A stretch of DNA of 31,612 nt from Lachnospiraceae bacterium OF09-6 (GCA_003435055.1 QUMM01000035.1:1-31612); one strand, 5' to 3'. Positions 7,929 to 15,748 are shown, counted from the first letter of the stretch. Program-made: numbers and translations. The notes: generated from the letters alone by a model not told the origin.

Positions 7929-7998
7929 AATTATTACGGTTCCTAATCATCTTTCTTTTTTTCGGCTTTGTCTGATTCCGGTAATTATATGGAGTTAA
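7891..7998 (+). pseudogene. N-terminal stub of a CDP-alcohol phosphatidyltransferase
   Basis: ATG 7891 is preceded by GTGAGGTG (7876-7883) and overlaps the end of the FUSC-like frame, the usual spacing in this operon. The 35 codons read ...IITVPNHLSFFRLCLIPVI then stop at 7996-7998. 'PNxLSxxRLxLIPVI' is the recognisable first membrane helix of PgsA/CDP-diacylglycerol-glycerol-3-phosphate phosphatidyltransferases, which make the phosphatidylglycerol phosphate precursor of cardiolipin. The catalytic DG-x2-AR-x8-G-x3-D-x3-D motif is absent, so most of the gene has been deleted. The join leads into a binding-protein fragment. Together with the PLD/cardiolipin synthase-like gene it shows the operon once carried two anionic-phospholipid steps. 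Confidence 0.6.
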
Positions 7999-8050
7999 AA
8001 TCATAACAGGAATTATCTCTCAGGCAAGTAGTATTGCCTGTTGGGTATAT

Positions 8051-8274
8051 GTGCAGGACAGGAAGAAGAGGCTGCAGAATGTCTCAGATGATGGTGCCAT
8101 TTACATGCTTCCGTCAGTCTATAGCTGTATAGGCATTACATATAACAAAACTTTATTAGAAGTACATGGATGGGAGCTTCCAAAATTCTTTGCTGATCTG
8201 GAAACCTGGCAGAGGAAGCAAAGGCGGCGGGGGTACAGCTGTGCCTGGCACAGATCGAATATCCGCAAAAATAG
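8051..8274 (+). pseudogene. Internal fragment of an ABC extracellular solute-binding protein
   Basis: The frame containing DGAIYMLPSVYSCIGITYNK and VHGWELPKFFADLE matches the central part of family-1 sugar-type binding proteins ('xIYxLPxxxxxxGxxYNKxxxxxxGxxxP'). The match then continues one frame over (LAEEAKAAGVQLCLAQIEYP) to TAG 8272-8274. One C missing from the CC at 8205-8206 explains the shift. Signal peptide, N-terminal lobe and most of the C-terminal lobe are missing. The frame is open back to 7985 (hydrophobic, unassigned). It sits just upstream of a promoter, a c-di-GMP riboswitch and a hybrid kinase, paralleling the binding-protein start next to the second hybrid kinase at 31244. 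Confidence 0.6.
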
Positions 8275-8309
8275 AAGTAAAATATGTGTGGATTTTTTAA
8301 AAAGATTAT

Positions 8310-8338
8310 TGACGTGAGGAAAAACACATGGTATGTTT
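8310..8338 (+). promoter_or_regulatory. Promoter for the c-di-GMP riboswitch and hybrid kinase
   Basis: TTGACG (8310-8315) and TATGTT (8333-8338) are separated by 17 bp, placing transcription start near 8345, about 20 nt before the aptamer. The -35 region contains GACGTGA, which recurs in the promoter before the gene at 31244. Confidence 0.65.
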
Positions 8339-8363
8339 TTTTTTGAAAAAATGAAAATTATTT

Positions 8364-8447
8364 TAAAGGCAAACTTGTTGAAAGGCAGGGGCGCAAAGCC
8401 AGAAGGGACTAAAGTCAGAAAGCTTGACCATGTCAGCCGGTTGCCAC
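8364..8447 (+). ncRNA. Cyclic di-GMP-I (GEMM-I) riboswitch
   Basis: The aptamer matches the class in order: GGCAAAC (8368-8374), GAAA tetraloop (8380-8383), the hallmark GGGGCGCAAAGCC (8388-8400), then GGGACTAAAG with the tetraloop-receptor arm, and closing CAGCCGGTTGCC (8434-8445). GGCAA at 8368 pairs with TTGCC at 8441-8445 to close the aptamer. A second hairpin (8450-8476) and a strong terminator (8549-8581) lie between the aptamer and the kinase start at 8682. That layout suggests c-di-GMP-dependent control of read-through, although whether the ligand turns the gene on or off cannot be read here. Confidence 0.88.
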
Positions 8448-8449
8448 TG

Positions 8450-8476
8450 TTTCCATATCATCATAATATATGGAAA
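8450..8476 (+). promoter_or_regulatory. Hairpin between riboswitch aptamer and terminator
   Basis: Perfect 9-bp arms TTTCCATAT (8450-8458) and ATATGGAAA (8468-8476) with a 9-nt loop and no T tract. It begins 4 nt after the aptamer closes, so it may take part in the expression platform. Confidence 0.45.
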
Positions 8477-8548
8477 AGATGTTTGAACAGAAGAGATTCC
8501 GATACCTTTTATACTATATAGATGTGTGATTTTAAAGAAATATAGTAG

Positions 8549-8581
8549 GGACACTGGCAGATTTTGGCAGGTGTCCTTTTT
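8549..8581 (+). terminator. Terminator in the riboswitch leader
   Basis: Arms GGACAC (8549-8554) and GTGTCC (8571-8576) are followed by TTTTT. It lies about 100 nt before the kinase start and is the likely read-through decision point of the c-di-GMP riboswitch. Confidence 0.75.
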
Positions 8582-8681
8582 GTATGCAAAAATGGGTAAC
8601 AAAACTAGCAGGGACAGGTTTTCTGTATACAGATAAAAGCAAGATGAAGAAGGCATAAGACGGAGAGAGGATTTTTATAAA

Positions 8682-11600
8682 ATGAAAAATTATGAAGACA
8701 AAATATATTCCTTAGGTGAGACTGTAACGGGGCAGACACAGGCCATGTCACAGGCCGTACAGAAAACACTGGAAAATAATGGCGGGGTAGGTATAATGAC
8801 AGGATCTTATGACCAAAACCTGTCTATTTTGTCTGTGGATAATCTGCTGTTGCATAGTACAGGATATACATTCGATACTTTCATGGAACAGACAAAAGGC
8901 TCATTGAGAAACTTCTTTTATGATGAGGAAGATATACTGGAGCGAGACCGTTTTTTGCAGCTTCACGGAACAGGGGAAGCACAGATCCTTGCAGCAGACG
9001 GTACAGTGAAAAATGTACGGCTTTGTAAAGAGGATGCGACAGATGAGGCGGGCAGACAGATCTGGGTTATGTCCGTACAGGTCAACTGGGATCATGTAAA
9101 TTTGACACTACTCAATGAGGCTATCTATTCCGGCTTCTGGTATTTTGACTGTGACGAAAACAGTGAGATTGTGAATGCAAACTGGAGTCATGAATTCCGA
9201 AAAATGCTTGGCTATCATGACACTCTGGACTTTCCGAATAAACTGGAATCCTGGTCAGATCTTCTGCATCCACAGGATAAAGAAAGAGTAATGGTGCAGC
9301 TTCAGGCGGCAATTAAGGATAAGACGAACCAGATAAAATACCATGTAGAGTATCGTATGAGAATGAAGGATAATCAATACCAGTGGTTTCGGGCATCGGC
9401 AGAAGTAATACGTCGTCTGGATGGTTCTGCCAGCAGGATTGCCGGGATTTTTATTAACATTGATGGGGAGAAAAAAGAAACCATGCAGGCACAAAAATCT
9501 GCTGCTTTCCACCGGGCTTTTACGAAAGCAGATTTGTGCGAGTATTATGTGAATCTGGAAGCGAATACTTTTGATACCTTTAAGGTTGAACCGTCCCTGA
9601 TGACAGTCTTTGAACAGAGCCATACGTGGGATGAACTGGTTCGGCATTTTGTGGATTCCTATGTTGTGGAGACAGATAAGAAGGCGGTAGCCTCTTTTTA
9701 TGACCGTGGTTATATTGCGGAAAAGCTGAAAGGCCTGGAAACCGAATTGGCTTTAGAGTGCCGTATCACTCTGAATGGAGAAGAACGATGGGTCCGCAAT
9801 GTGGTCATACGTGGCGAAATAGAGGATTCAGAATATGCCATGATCTTTCTGCGTGATATCACAGAGGCAAAGGTAGAGAGCGCACGGCATCTGCAGATGG
9901 CAGCGGATAATGCTTCCATGGAGCAGCTGATTCAGAGCATAGTGCGTCTGGTTGACCGCTTTGTTGTCTGTGATCTGGAAAATGACAGATATGAATTCTA
10001 CAATCTGAATGGACAGATGATATATAAACCTCTGGGATTTTATCATGATTTTCAGATGCAGGTTCTTGAAAAATATAAGACACTGGAACCATTGGAAGCT
10101 ATAGATATCCTGATAGCCCCGGATAATATTCGGAAAAAACTGAAAAGTGAAAATGATATTTATAAGTTTGAGTATTGCAGCCTGGATGAAAAGACTTATA
10201 AAATCGCTTCTTATATTCCCTTGGAATGGAAGAATGGAAAGCTGGAAAAGGTATTGCTGGCATCCATGGATGTGACACAGGAGAAGAAAGCAGAGATTGA
10301 ATCCCGTCAGGCACTGAAAGAGGCTTACCGGTCAGCAGAAAATGCAAATTGTGCGAAGACAGAATTTCTTTCCAATATGTCCCATGATATTCGCACACCG
10401 ATGAATGCCATTGTCGGTCTGACGGCAATCGCAGGAGCAAATATTGAGAGTCAGGACAGAGTGATTGAGTGTCTTGGCAAGATCACAGAATCAAGTCGTC
10501 ATCTGCTGGGACTGATCAATGAAGTGCTGGATATGGCACGTATTGAAAGTGGAAAAATGACACTGGCACAGGAAGATTTCAATCTGTCAGAGCTGGTAGA
10601 TAATCTTATTACACTTACGAAACCGGTGCTTGATGAACATAAACATAATTTTGATATACACATCAATCATATTGAACATGAGGCTGTCTGTGGTGACAGC
10701 TTGAGGATTCAGCAGGTATTTGTGAATCTGATGAGTAATGCGATCAAGTATACACCGGATGGTGGAAATATTACTTTTTCGATAGAGGAAAAACCCAATG
10801 GATTTTCAGAACTTGGATGCTATGAATTTACGATTGAGGATAATGGAATCGGTATGTCACCGGAATTCCAGAAAATCATGTTTGATCCTTTCAGCCGTGC
10901 AGATGACCACCGGACAACCAGAGTTCAGGGAACCGGTCTTGGAATGGCAATCAGCAGAAATATTGTGAACCTGATGAATGGTAATATTAAAGTGGACAGT
11001 ACCTTACATAAGGGAACCAGAATTACGGTAACAATTTATCTGGAACTTCAGGAAAAAGAAAAAGAACAAGATGAAAATCTGATGAGTCTGCCGGTTCTGG
11101 TAGTGGATGATGATAAGACATGCTGTGAAAGTACAGTTGCCACACTGAAGGAAATCGGTATTATGGGTGAATGGGTTCTCTCTGGCAGGGAAGCGGTTGA
11201 GCGCTGTTATGCACGGCATGAGTTGAAAGATGATTACTTTGCTGTTATTTTAGACTGGAAGATGCCGGATATGGATGGTATAGAGACTGCCAGACAGATC
11301 CGGAAACGGATAGGAAAAGAGATCACCATCATTGTATTGACATCCTATGAATTCAGCGAAATTGAAGAAGAAGCAAAGGCTGCAGGTGTAGATGCTTTTA
11401 TTGCAAAACCGCTGTTCCGTTCCCGGCTGACGGCAACACTGCGGCAGTTTACTTCAGGCAGAAAAGAAAATACAGCGAGAAATTATCTGGAGAAACTGTC
11501 AGAAGCAGATTATACAGGAAAAAGGATTCTGCTGGTTGAGGATAATGAGTTGAACAGAGAAATTGGTGTTGAAATTTTGCAGATGACAGGGGCAGAAGTG

Positions 11601-11887
11601 GAAATAGCAGAAAATGGGAAAATCGCAGTTGAAAAAGTGGAAACTTCTCCGGAAGGATTGTATGATCTTGTTTTATGGATATCCAAATGCCTGTCATGAA
11701 TGGTTATGAGGCAACTGCAGCAATCAGGAGCCTTCCGGGTGAAAAGGGAAAACTGCCTATTGTTGCCATGACTGCCAATGCTTTTGCAGAAGATGTACAG
11801 TTGGCCAAAAATACAGGCATGAATGGACATATCGCGAAACCGCTGGATATGAATAAGCTGAATGATGTTCTGGAAAACTGGCTGTAA
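8682..11887 (+). CDS. Cytosolic PAS hybrid sensor kinase with two receivers; last receiver frameshifted
   Basis: ATG 8682 gives 1005 aa to a stop at 11697-11699. The remaining 60-odd residues continue in another frame to 11887. No membrane segment is seen. The first ~550 residues hold PAS-like modules (e.g. 'YSGFWYFDCDENSEIVNANW' and 'YRMRMKDNQYQWFRASAEVI'). HisKA box NMSHDIRTPMNAI has H568. The HATPase shows NLMSNAIKYTPDGG, DNGIGMS and GTGLGMAI. Receiver 1 has VVDDD and phosphoacceptor D858 in LDWKMPD. Receiver 2 starts RILLVEDNELNREI, but its phosphoacceptor MDIQMPVMNG is out of frame. One A lost at TTA(A)TGG, 11674-11676, explains this. The product would keep kinase and receiver 1 but lose receiver 2 phosphorylation. 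It is controlled by the c-di-GMP-I leader upstream, so it likely belongs to a c-di-GMP-responsive programme. Confidence 0.85.
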
Positions 11888-11942
11888 TTGCCTTCCTGGA
11901 TGCATGGGAAAAGCAGCTAGGAAACATAGAGAGGGTTTTGTT

Positions 11943-12065
11943 ATGACAGAAACTAAATATATATTTCCAAAGCAATCGCAGTCCATGGCAGTTTTGGCTT
12001 TCATAGCCGTGCTGATCATTTTGCTTCTTGTCCTAATTGTAATGGTACATATGAGAAGGAATTAA
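11943..12065 (+). CDS. 40-aa single-pass membrane peptide
   Basis: ATG 11943 is preceded by GAGAGGG. It encodes a short polar head (MTETKYIFPKQSQS), one long hydrophobic helix (about residues 15-36, MAVLAFIAVLIILLLVLIV) and a basic tail (HMRRN). It follows the hybrid kinase by 55 nt on the same strand and is followed 2 nt later by a second hydrophobic mini-ORF. I do not recognise the family. The clean start signal and the textbook single-helix layout support it being real. It could be an accessory subunit of a membrane complex or a small regulatory peptide. Confidence 0.55.
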   Translation: MTETKYIFPKQSQSMAVLAFIAVLIILLLVLIVMVHMRRN

Positions 12066-12067
12066 GA

Positions 12068-12148
12068 TTGAGTTATTGGGGATATGTCCTAGGTGTTTTT
12101 GGATTTGGCGTCGCTGTAGTTGGCTGTTTTCTAAAAGATAATCACTGA
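12068..12148 (+). CDS. 26-aa hydrophobic mini-ORF with TTG start
   Basis: TTG 12068 follows AGGA (12056-12059) at a usable distance and lies 2 nt after the previous stop. The peptide is SYWGYVLGVFGFGVAVVGCF plus a polar tail KDNH: one Gly-rich membrane helix. Tandem placement with the 40-aa peptide and the shared terminator at 12191 suggest one small transcript unit. No family recognised. Confidence 0.35.
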   Translation: MSYWGYVLGVFGFGVAVVGCFLKDNH

Positions 12149-12190
12149 TAACTTCTTGTTTGAAAAATTGAGAAAACGTAATATTGAACA

Positions 12191-12242
12191 AAAAAAGAAA
12201 TGCACAGTTCTTAGTTTATCGTGAACTGTGCATTTCTTTTTT
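12191..12242. terminator. Perfect 20-bp bidirectional terminator
   Basis: 12191-12210 is the exact reverse complement of 12223-12242 (GAACTGTGCATTTC then six T), with a 12-nt loop. The A-run on the left and T-run on the right let it serve both the small-peptide unit (+) and the cupin gene (-). Confidence 0.9.
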
Positions 12243-12260
12243 GTAAATAAATACTTTTAA

Positions 12261-12614
12261 TTAGCCGATTACGGCATCCTCTGCTGTAAAATGTTCCAGA
12301 GAATTTTCTTTTACCTGAATGCAGATATAAGTAATTCCAGAAGTATCGGATGCAAAAAACTGACGCTTTGCAGCAGGTGCGATTTTTAGCCAGTCTCCAG
12401 TTGAAAGGCTAATTTCTTCTCCATCAATTATGGCTTTGCCGTTACCTGAAAGAATTCCATAGATTTCTTCATTTTCTTTATGAGAATGAACAAATGGGAC
12501 ATTTGCTCCTGCAGGTAGTTCGTTTAAACTGATTTCTGCACCTGTTAAAGACAACTTTTCATGCAGCTCAATTCGGTTTTCCTTTCCAATAGTTGTTTTT
12601 GTGTAATTTGCCAT
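12261..12614 (-). CDS. Small cupin-domain protein
   Basis: 117 aa from the ATG at 12614 (MANYTKTTIGK), which follows GGAGGTTATT. The track's longer start, four codons upstream, overlaps that ribosome site. One cupin barrel is present: the first motif HSHKENEEIYGILSG supplies the H-x-H-x4-E metal ligands, and the second lies around GDWLKIAPAAKRQF, where the usual His is missing. Single-cupin proteins of this size often bind small molecules or act as auxiliary redox/sugar-modifying enzymes. The substrate is not evident. It is transcribed away from an HxlR-family regulator at 12755, an arrangement typical of regulator/target pairs responding to electrophiles or aromatic compounds. Confidence 0.85.
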   Translation of the reverse strand: MANYTKTTIGKENRIELHEKLSLTGAEISLNELPAGANVPFVHSHKENEEIYGILSGNGKAIIDGEEISLSTGDWLKIAPAAKRQFFASDTSGITYICIQVKENSLEHFTAEDAVIG

Positions 12615-12658
12615 AATAACCTCCATAGATAATTTGTAGTTTCTGGTTGCTTGGTATT

Positions 12659-12735
12659 AGTATAGTGTGAGGCACATACAAAAACAAGTACGCACCTTTT
12701 TGTAACTGTACACCCAAAAATGAATGTGTTACAAT
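12659..12735. promoter_or_regulatory. Divergent promoters and probable operator of the cupin/hxlR pair
   Basis: For the cupin (minus), the complement of 12682-12687 reads TTGTTT and that of 12659-12664 reads TATACT, 17 bp apart. The spacer contains the inverted repeat TGTG-AGG-CACA (12666-12676), a likely operator. For the HxlR gene (plus), an extended -10 TGTTACAAT ends at 12735. Confidence 0.5.
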
Positions 12736-12754
12736 AGACTCGGAGGTGAGAATT

Positions 12755-13087
12755 ATGCGAGCAAAAGAAGAATTACCGGAATGCCCAGTTGCAACAGCAG
12801 TATCTCTTATCGGAGGAAAATGGAAACTGCTGATTTTGCGTAACTTGAAAGAGCGTCCATGGAGATTCAATGAGCTACAACGAAGTATAGATGGTATTTC
12901 ACAAAAGGTTTTGACAGATAGTTTAAGACAAATGATGAGTGATGGGCTGGCATATCGCCACGATTACCATGAGCAGCCACCGAGAGTTGAATACGGCTTA
13001 ACGAAACTCGGAACAAAAATGCTTCCAATTGTTAATTCACTTGCTGACTTTGGTAACTACTATAAATCAATTATTGAACAGAATTAA
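12755..13087 (+). CDS. HxlR-family winged-helix regulator
   Basis: 110 aa from ATG 12755, preceded by GGAGGTGAG (12742-12750). GTG 12746 lies inside that ribosome site and is unlikely. The protein has the HxlR signature: an N-terminal Cys (PECPVATAVSLIGGKWKLLILR, here C10), the WRFNELQRSIDGISQKVLT recognition region, and the wing RHDYHEQPPRVEYGLTKLG. Family members are dimeric repressors or activators that often sense electrophiles through that N-terminal cysteine. It sits divergently from the cupin gene and most likely controls it and itself through the 12659-12735 spacer. Confidence 0.9.
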   Translation: MRAKEELPECPVATAVSLIGGKWKLLILRNLKERPWRFNELQRSIDGISQKVLTDSLRQMMSDGLAYRHDYHEQPPRVEYGLTKLGTKMLPIVNSLADFGNYYKSIIEQN

Positions 13088-13171
13088 GGACGTTAGTATT
13101 TGAAAAGCTCGAACAATTCTAGTTTGGAGAATTGAAAAAAACGGAATTTACCTATTAAGACATATAAACTG

Positions 13172-13227
13172 TTGACAATAAAGCTCCTATATAGTATGTT
13201 TTTAATAAATTACTATATAGGAGCTTT
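13172..13227 (+). promoter_or_regulatory. marR promoter with 17-bp inverted-repeat operator over the ribosome site
   Basis: TTGACA (13172-13177) and TATGTT (13195-13200) are 17 bp apart. A perfect inverted repeat has arms AAAGCTCCTATATAGTA (13180-13196) and TACTATATAGGAGCTTT (13211-13227) around a 14-nt loop. The left arm covers the promoter spacer and start of the -10; the right arm contains the ribosome site AGGAG (13219-13223). It could act as DNA operator for MarR, as an RNA hairpin hiding the ribosome site, or both. Confidence 0.7.
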
Positions 13228-13230
13228 TGT

Positions 13231-13668
13231 ATGGAAATGAATGGAGGATTTCTTGTTACCAAAATAAAACAGCTTGGAGACCGGATTTTCGAGAAGATTC
13301 TCAGTGAAAAGAATATTGATGCGTTTAATGGAGCCCAGGGGCGTATTCTTTATGTGCTGTGGCAGGAGGATGGTATCTCAATCAGGTCACTCTCGACTAA
13401 ATGCGGATTAGCGATAACATCTCTTACTACGATGCTGGAAAGAATGGAAAATCAAGGGCTGATAAGCCGTATTCAGTCTGAAACGGACAAAAGGAAAACG
13501 CTCCTGTTTCTGACTGAGAAAGCACATGCCTTAAAGGGCGAGTACGATTCTGTATCTGATGAGATGGGCAGTATTTACTACAAAGGTTTTTCAGAGGAAG
13601 AAATTACCCGGTTTGAGGAATGCCTCGACCGCATCAGAAAGAATCTTGAGGAGTGGCAGAAGTCATGA
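13231..13668 (+). CDS. MarR-family regulator linked to a radical SAM enzyme
   Basis: 145 aa, ATG 13231 with AGGAG 7 nt upstream. It is a MarR winged-helix protein: dimerisation helices at both ends, HTH 'SIRSLSTKCGLAITSLTTMLERME', wing 'SRIQSETDKRKTLLFLTEKA'. Its last codons overlap the radical SAM start (ATGA at 13665-13668), so the two are co-translated. MarR genes in this exact setting are described in NCBI naming as part of the 'radical SAM mobile pair' system of Clostridia; that link is from memory and fits the gene order. Autoregulation through the repeat at 13180-13227 is likely. Confidence 0.88.
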   Translation: MEMNGGFLVTKIKQLGDRIFEKILSEKNIDAFNGAQGRILYVLWQEDGISIRSLSTKCGLAITSLTTMLERMENQGLISRIQSETDKRKTLLFLTEKAHALKGEYDSVSDEMGSIYYKGFSEEEITRFEECLDRIRKNLEEWQKS

Positions 13669-14591
13669 GTATTTGTATCAAAGATCAGATTCAGAACATG
13701 AATATCCTCATTCGTGAGGTGGAAACAAAGAACATCATGACTAAGTCTAGTCTGCCGGTAGGCGGTTACTCGGTCAATCCCTATGTGGGCTGTACACATG
13801 CCTGCAAGTATTGCTATGCTTCTTTTATGAAGCGCTTTACCGGGCATAAGGAGGAATGGGGCTCTTTCCTTGATGTGAAGCATTGGCCGGAAATTAAAAA
13901 TCCGAAGAAATATGCCGGACAGCGGGTGGTCATCGGTTCTGTGACAGATGGCTACAATCCACAGGAGGAGCAATTCGGGAATACCAGAAAACTTCTGGAG
14001 CAGCTGATCGGCAGTGACGCAGATATTCTGATCTGCACAAAGTCGGATCTTGTGGTACGGGATATTGATCTGCTGAAGAAGCTTGGACGTGTAACCGTTT
14101 CATGGTCGATCAACACACTAGATGAAAATTTCAAGAACGATATGGACTCTGCTTCGAGCATTGAGCGCCGTATCGCTGCTATGAAGCAGGTATATGAAGC
14201 AGGTATCCGTACAGTCTGTTTCGTATCCCCGGTATTCCCCGGTATCACGGATTTTGAAGCAATCTTTGAGCGGGTAAAGGATCAGTGTGATCTGTTCTGG
14301 CTCGAAAATCTCAATCTTCGAGGCGGTTTCAAAAAGACAATTATGGATTATATCGCCGGAAAATATCCTGCTCTTGTACCACTTTACGACGAGATCTATA
14401 ACAAGCATAACCGCAGCTACTTTGAAGCACTTGAAGTAAAAGCTGAGAAAATGGCTAAGAAGTATGATTGTGCCTTCGTGGATAATGAAATGCCTTATGG
14501 CAGAGTCCCACAGGGGCATCCGGTGATCGTAGATTATTTCTATCATGAGGAAATCCGTGGGACAGAGAATACCGGAAAAAGAAATCGCTAA
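13665..14591 (+). CDS. SPL-like radical SAM protein (mobile-pair type)
   Basis: 308 aa from ATG 13665, overlapping the marR stop. The radical SAM cluster is C43-x3-C47-x2-C50 (GCTHACKYCYASF), which binds a 4Fe-4S cluster and S-adenosylmethionine. The body follows the spore-photoproduct-lyase-like fold: VVIGSVTDGYNPQE, ICTKSDLVVRDIDLL, VSWSINTLDENFK, VSPVFPGITDFEAIF. Known SPL-like enzymes act on nucleic acid or metabolite substrates, but members of this clade have no settled reaction. The mobile-pair system normally has two radical SAM genes with a MarR; here a second one is not found, and a terminator (14650) and a broken symporter follow. The locus seems richer in GC than the kinase and envelope genes to its left, which would fit transfer. 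Confidence 0.85.
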   Translation: MSICIKDQIQNMNILIREVETKNIMTKSSLPVGGYSVNPYVGCTHACKYCYASFMKRFTGHKEEWGSFLDVKHWPEIKNPKKYAGQRVVIGSVTDGYNPQEEQFGNTRKLLEQLIGSDADILICTKSDLVVRDIDLLKKLGRVTVSWSINTLDENFKNDMDSASSIERRIAAMKQVYEAGIRTVCFVSPVFPGITDFEAIFERVKDQCDLFWLENLNLRGGFKKTIMDYIAGKYPALVPLYDEIYNKHNRSYFEALEVKAEKMAKKYDCAFVDNEMPYGRVPQGHPVIVDYFYHEEIRGTENTGKRNR

Positions 14592-14649
14592 CTTCAAGTT
14601 TGTCGGAGAAACACTAATACCACACAAAACTTAATATCAACACAGCGTC

Positions 14650-14684
14650 AGAGCGTATGGGAAAACCTGTACGCTCTCTTTTTT
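14650..14684 (+). terminator. Rho-independent terminator after the radical SAM gene
   Basis: Arms AGAGCGTA (14650-14657) and TACGCTCT (14670-14677), 12-nt loop, then six T at 14679-14684. Confidence 0.85.
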
Positions 14685-14706
14685 ATCAAAAAAGGAGAAA
14701 AATCAT

Positions 14707-15529
14707 ATGAAAGAAACAAAATCGTAGACGAGGTAAAGGATGTGTGTTCCTATAATAGTGACAACACATATAAAAAATATTTTTACAGAAGGTGAATTAC
14801 AGCGGGATTCGTACTTTCAGCAGCAGGCGCATCCGTAGGCTTGGGGAATATCTGGAGATTCCCGTATCTGGCAGCAAAATATGGCGGAGGAATTTTTTTG
14901 CTGATTTATATTATACTGGCGCTGACCTTTGGATATACCATGATCGTGGCAGAGACGGTGCTGGGACGTATGACCAGGAAAAGTCCGGTGGGGATCCGGA
15001 TACATTGCAGACAGGTCCTTCACTGATGTTTATCACGATTCCGAAAGTATTCGCCAGCATGGGAATGGGAACCTTTGTGGGAATCCTGTTTTTCCTCTTA
15101 GTACTCTGTGCAGCAGTGACCAGTTCCATTGCCCTGACAGAAAGTGCTGTATCCACATTTCAGGATGAACTTGGCTGGAGCAGAAAAAAAGCAACTGTAA
15201 TTGTGACAGTTATTATGTTACTGCTGGGAAGCCTGTCCTCTCTGGGATACGGTCCACTGGACTTCGTGAAGATCATGGGAATGCAGTTCCTGGATTTCTT
15301 TGATTTCCTTACAAACTCTGTGATGATGCCGATTGCAGCAATTGCAACCTGTCTGCTGGTATCGAAAGTAATGGGAATTCAGAAAGTAGAAAAAGAAATG
15401 CTGCTGGAAAATGGAACCTTCCACAGAAAGAAAGTATTCGATTTTATGATACAGTATTTGTGCCCGATCTTTGCGGCAATCATACTGTTCAGTTCCGTAG
15501 CAAATGCATTGGGATGGATTTCCATGTAA
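14707..15529 (+). pseudogene. Sodium:neurotransmitter symporter (NSS/SNF) family, internally deleted
   Basis: A ribosome site (AAAGGAG, 14691-14697) and ATG 14707 open MKETKS then stop. From 14802 the family N-terminus appears in one frame: GFVLSAAGASVGLGNIWRFP, LGRMTRKSPVG. That motif is the helix-1 Na+/substrate site of NSS transporters. Around 14990-15000 it jumps, in a different frame, to the second half (DTLQTGPSLMFITIPKVF ... to the natural C-terminus at 15529). Members usually have ~450 residues and 11-12 helices; some 180-200 residues (about helices 3-6) are missing, and the N-terminal joint is scrambled. The gene is therefore dead by several events, unlike the single-base frameshifts upstream. 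Terminator at 15576. Confidence 0.8.
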
Positions 15530-15575
15530 AAATGCATTGACATTCGGGCAACGATCACTTACAATCAACCACAAG

Positions 15576-15610
15576 AGCAAGGAGGCTTAAAAGAGTCCCT
15601 TGCTTTTTTT
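15576..15610 (+). terminator. Terminator after the symporter pseudogene
   Basis: Arms AGCAAGG (15576-15582) and CCTTGCT (15598-15604), followed by a run of T to 15610. It insulates the sugar locus from the left half of the window. Confidence 0.75.
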
Positions 15611-15700
15611 GTTTTCCCCCGTAACAGTTATACAAAATGACAGAACTGTCTATAAAAACTATACATTTTGCACATTCATATGGTTCCTGTAAAAGAAAAT

Positions 15701-15748
15701 ATAATTCTATATTGACAAAAAAATGTTGAGTCTATATTATAGAATTAT
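15701..15748 (+). promoter_or_regulatory. gntR promoter framed by an 11-bp inverted repeat
   Basis: TTGACA (15712-15717) and TATTAT (15735-15740) are 17 bp apart, a strong promoter. Inverted arms ATAATTCTATA (15701-15711) and TATAGAATTAT (15738-15748) sit just upstream of the -35 and across the -10. This is a natural place for autorepression by the GntR-family protein encoded at 15776. Confidence 0.65.

Noticed and set aside
11510..12019. 169-aa minus-strand ORF across the kinase end
   Set aside because: It mirrors the receiver-2 coding sequence, has no domain logic and crosses the frameshift by chance.
13114..13134. Hairpin CAATTCT/AGAATTG after hxlR
   Set aside because: AT-rich, only 7 bp, followed by A rather than T on the plus strand; not a credible terminator for hxlR.
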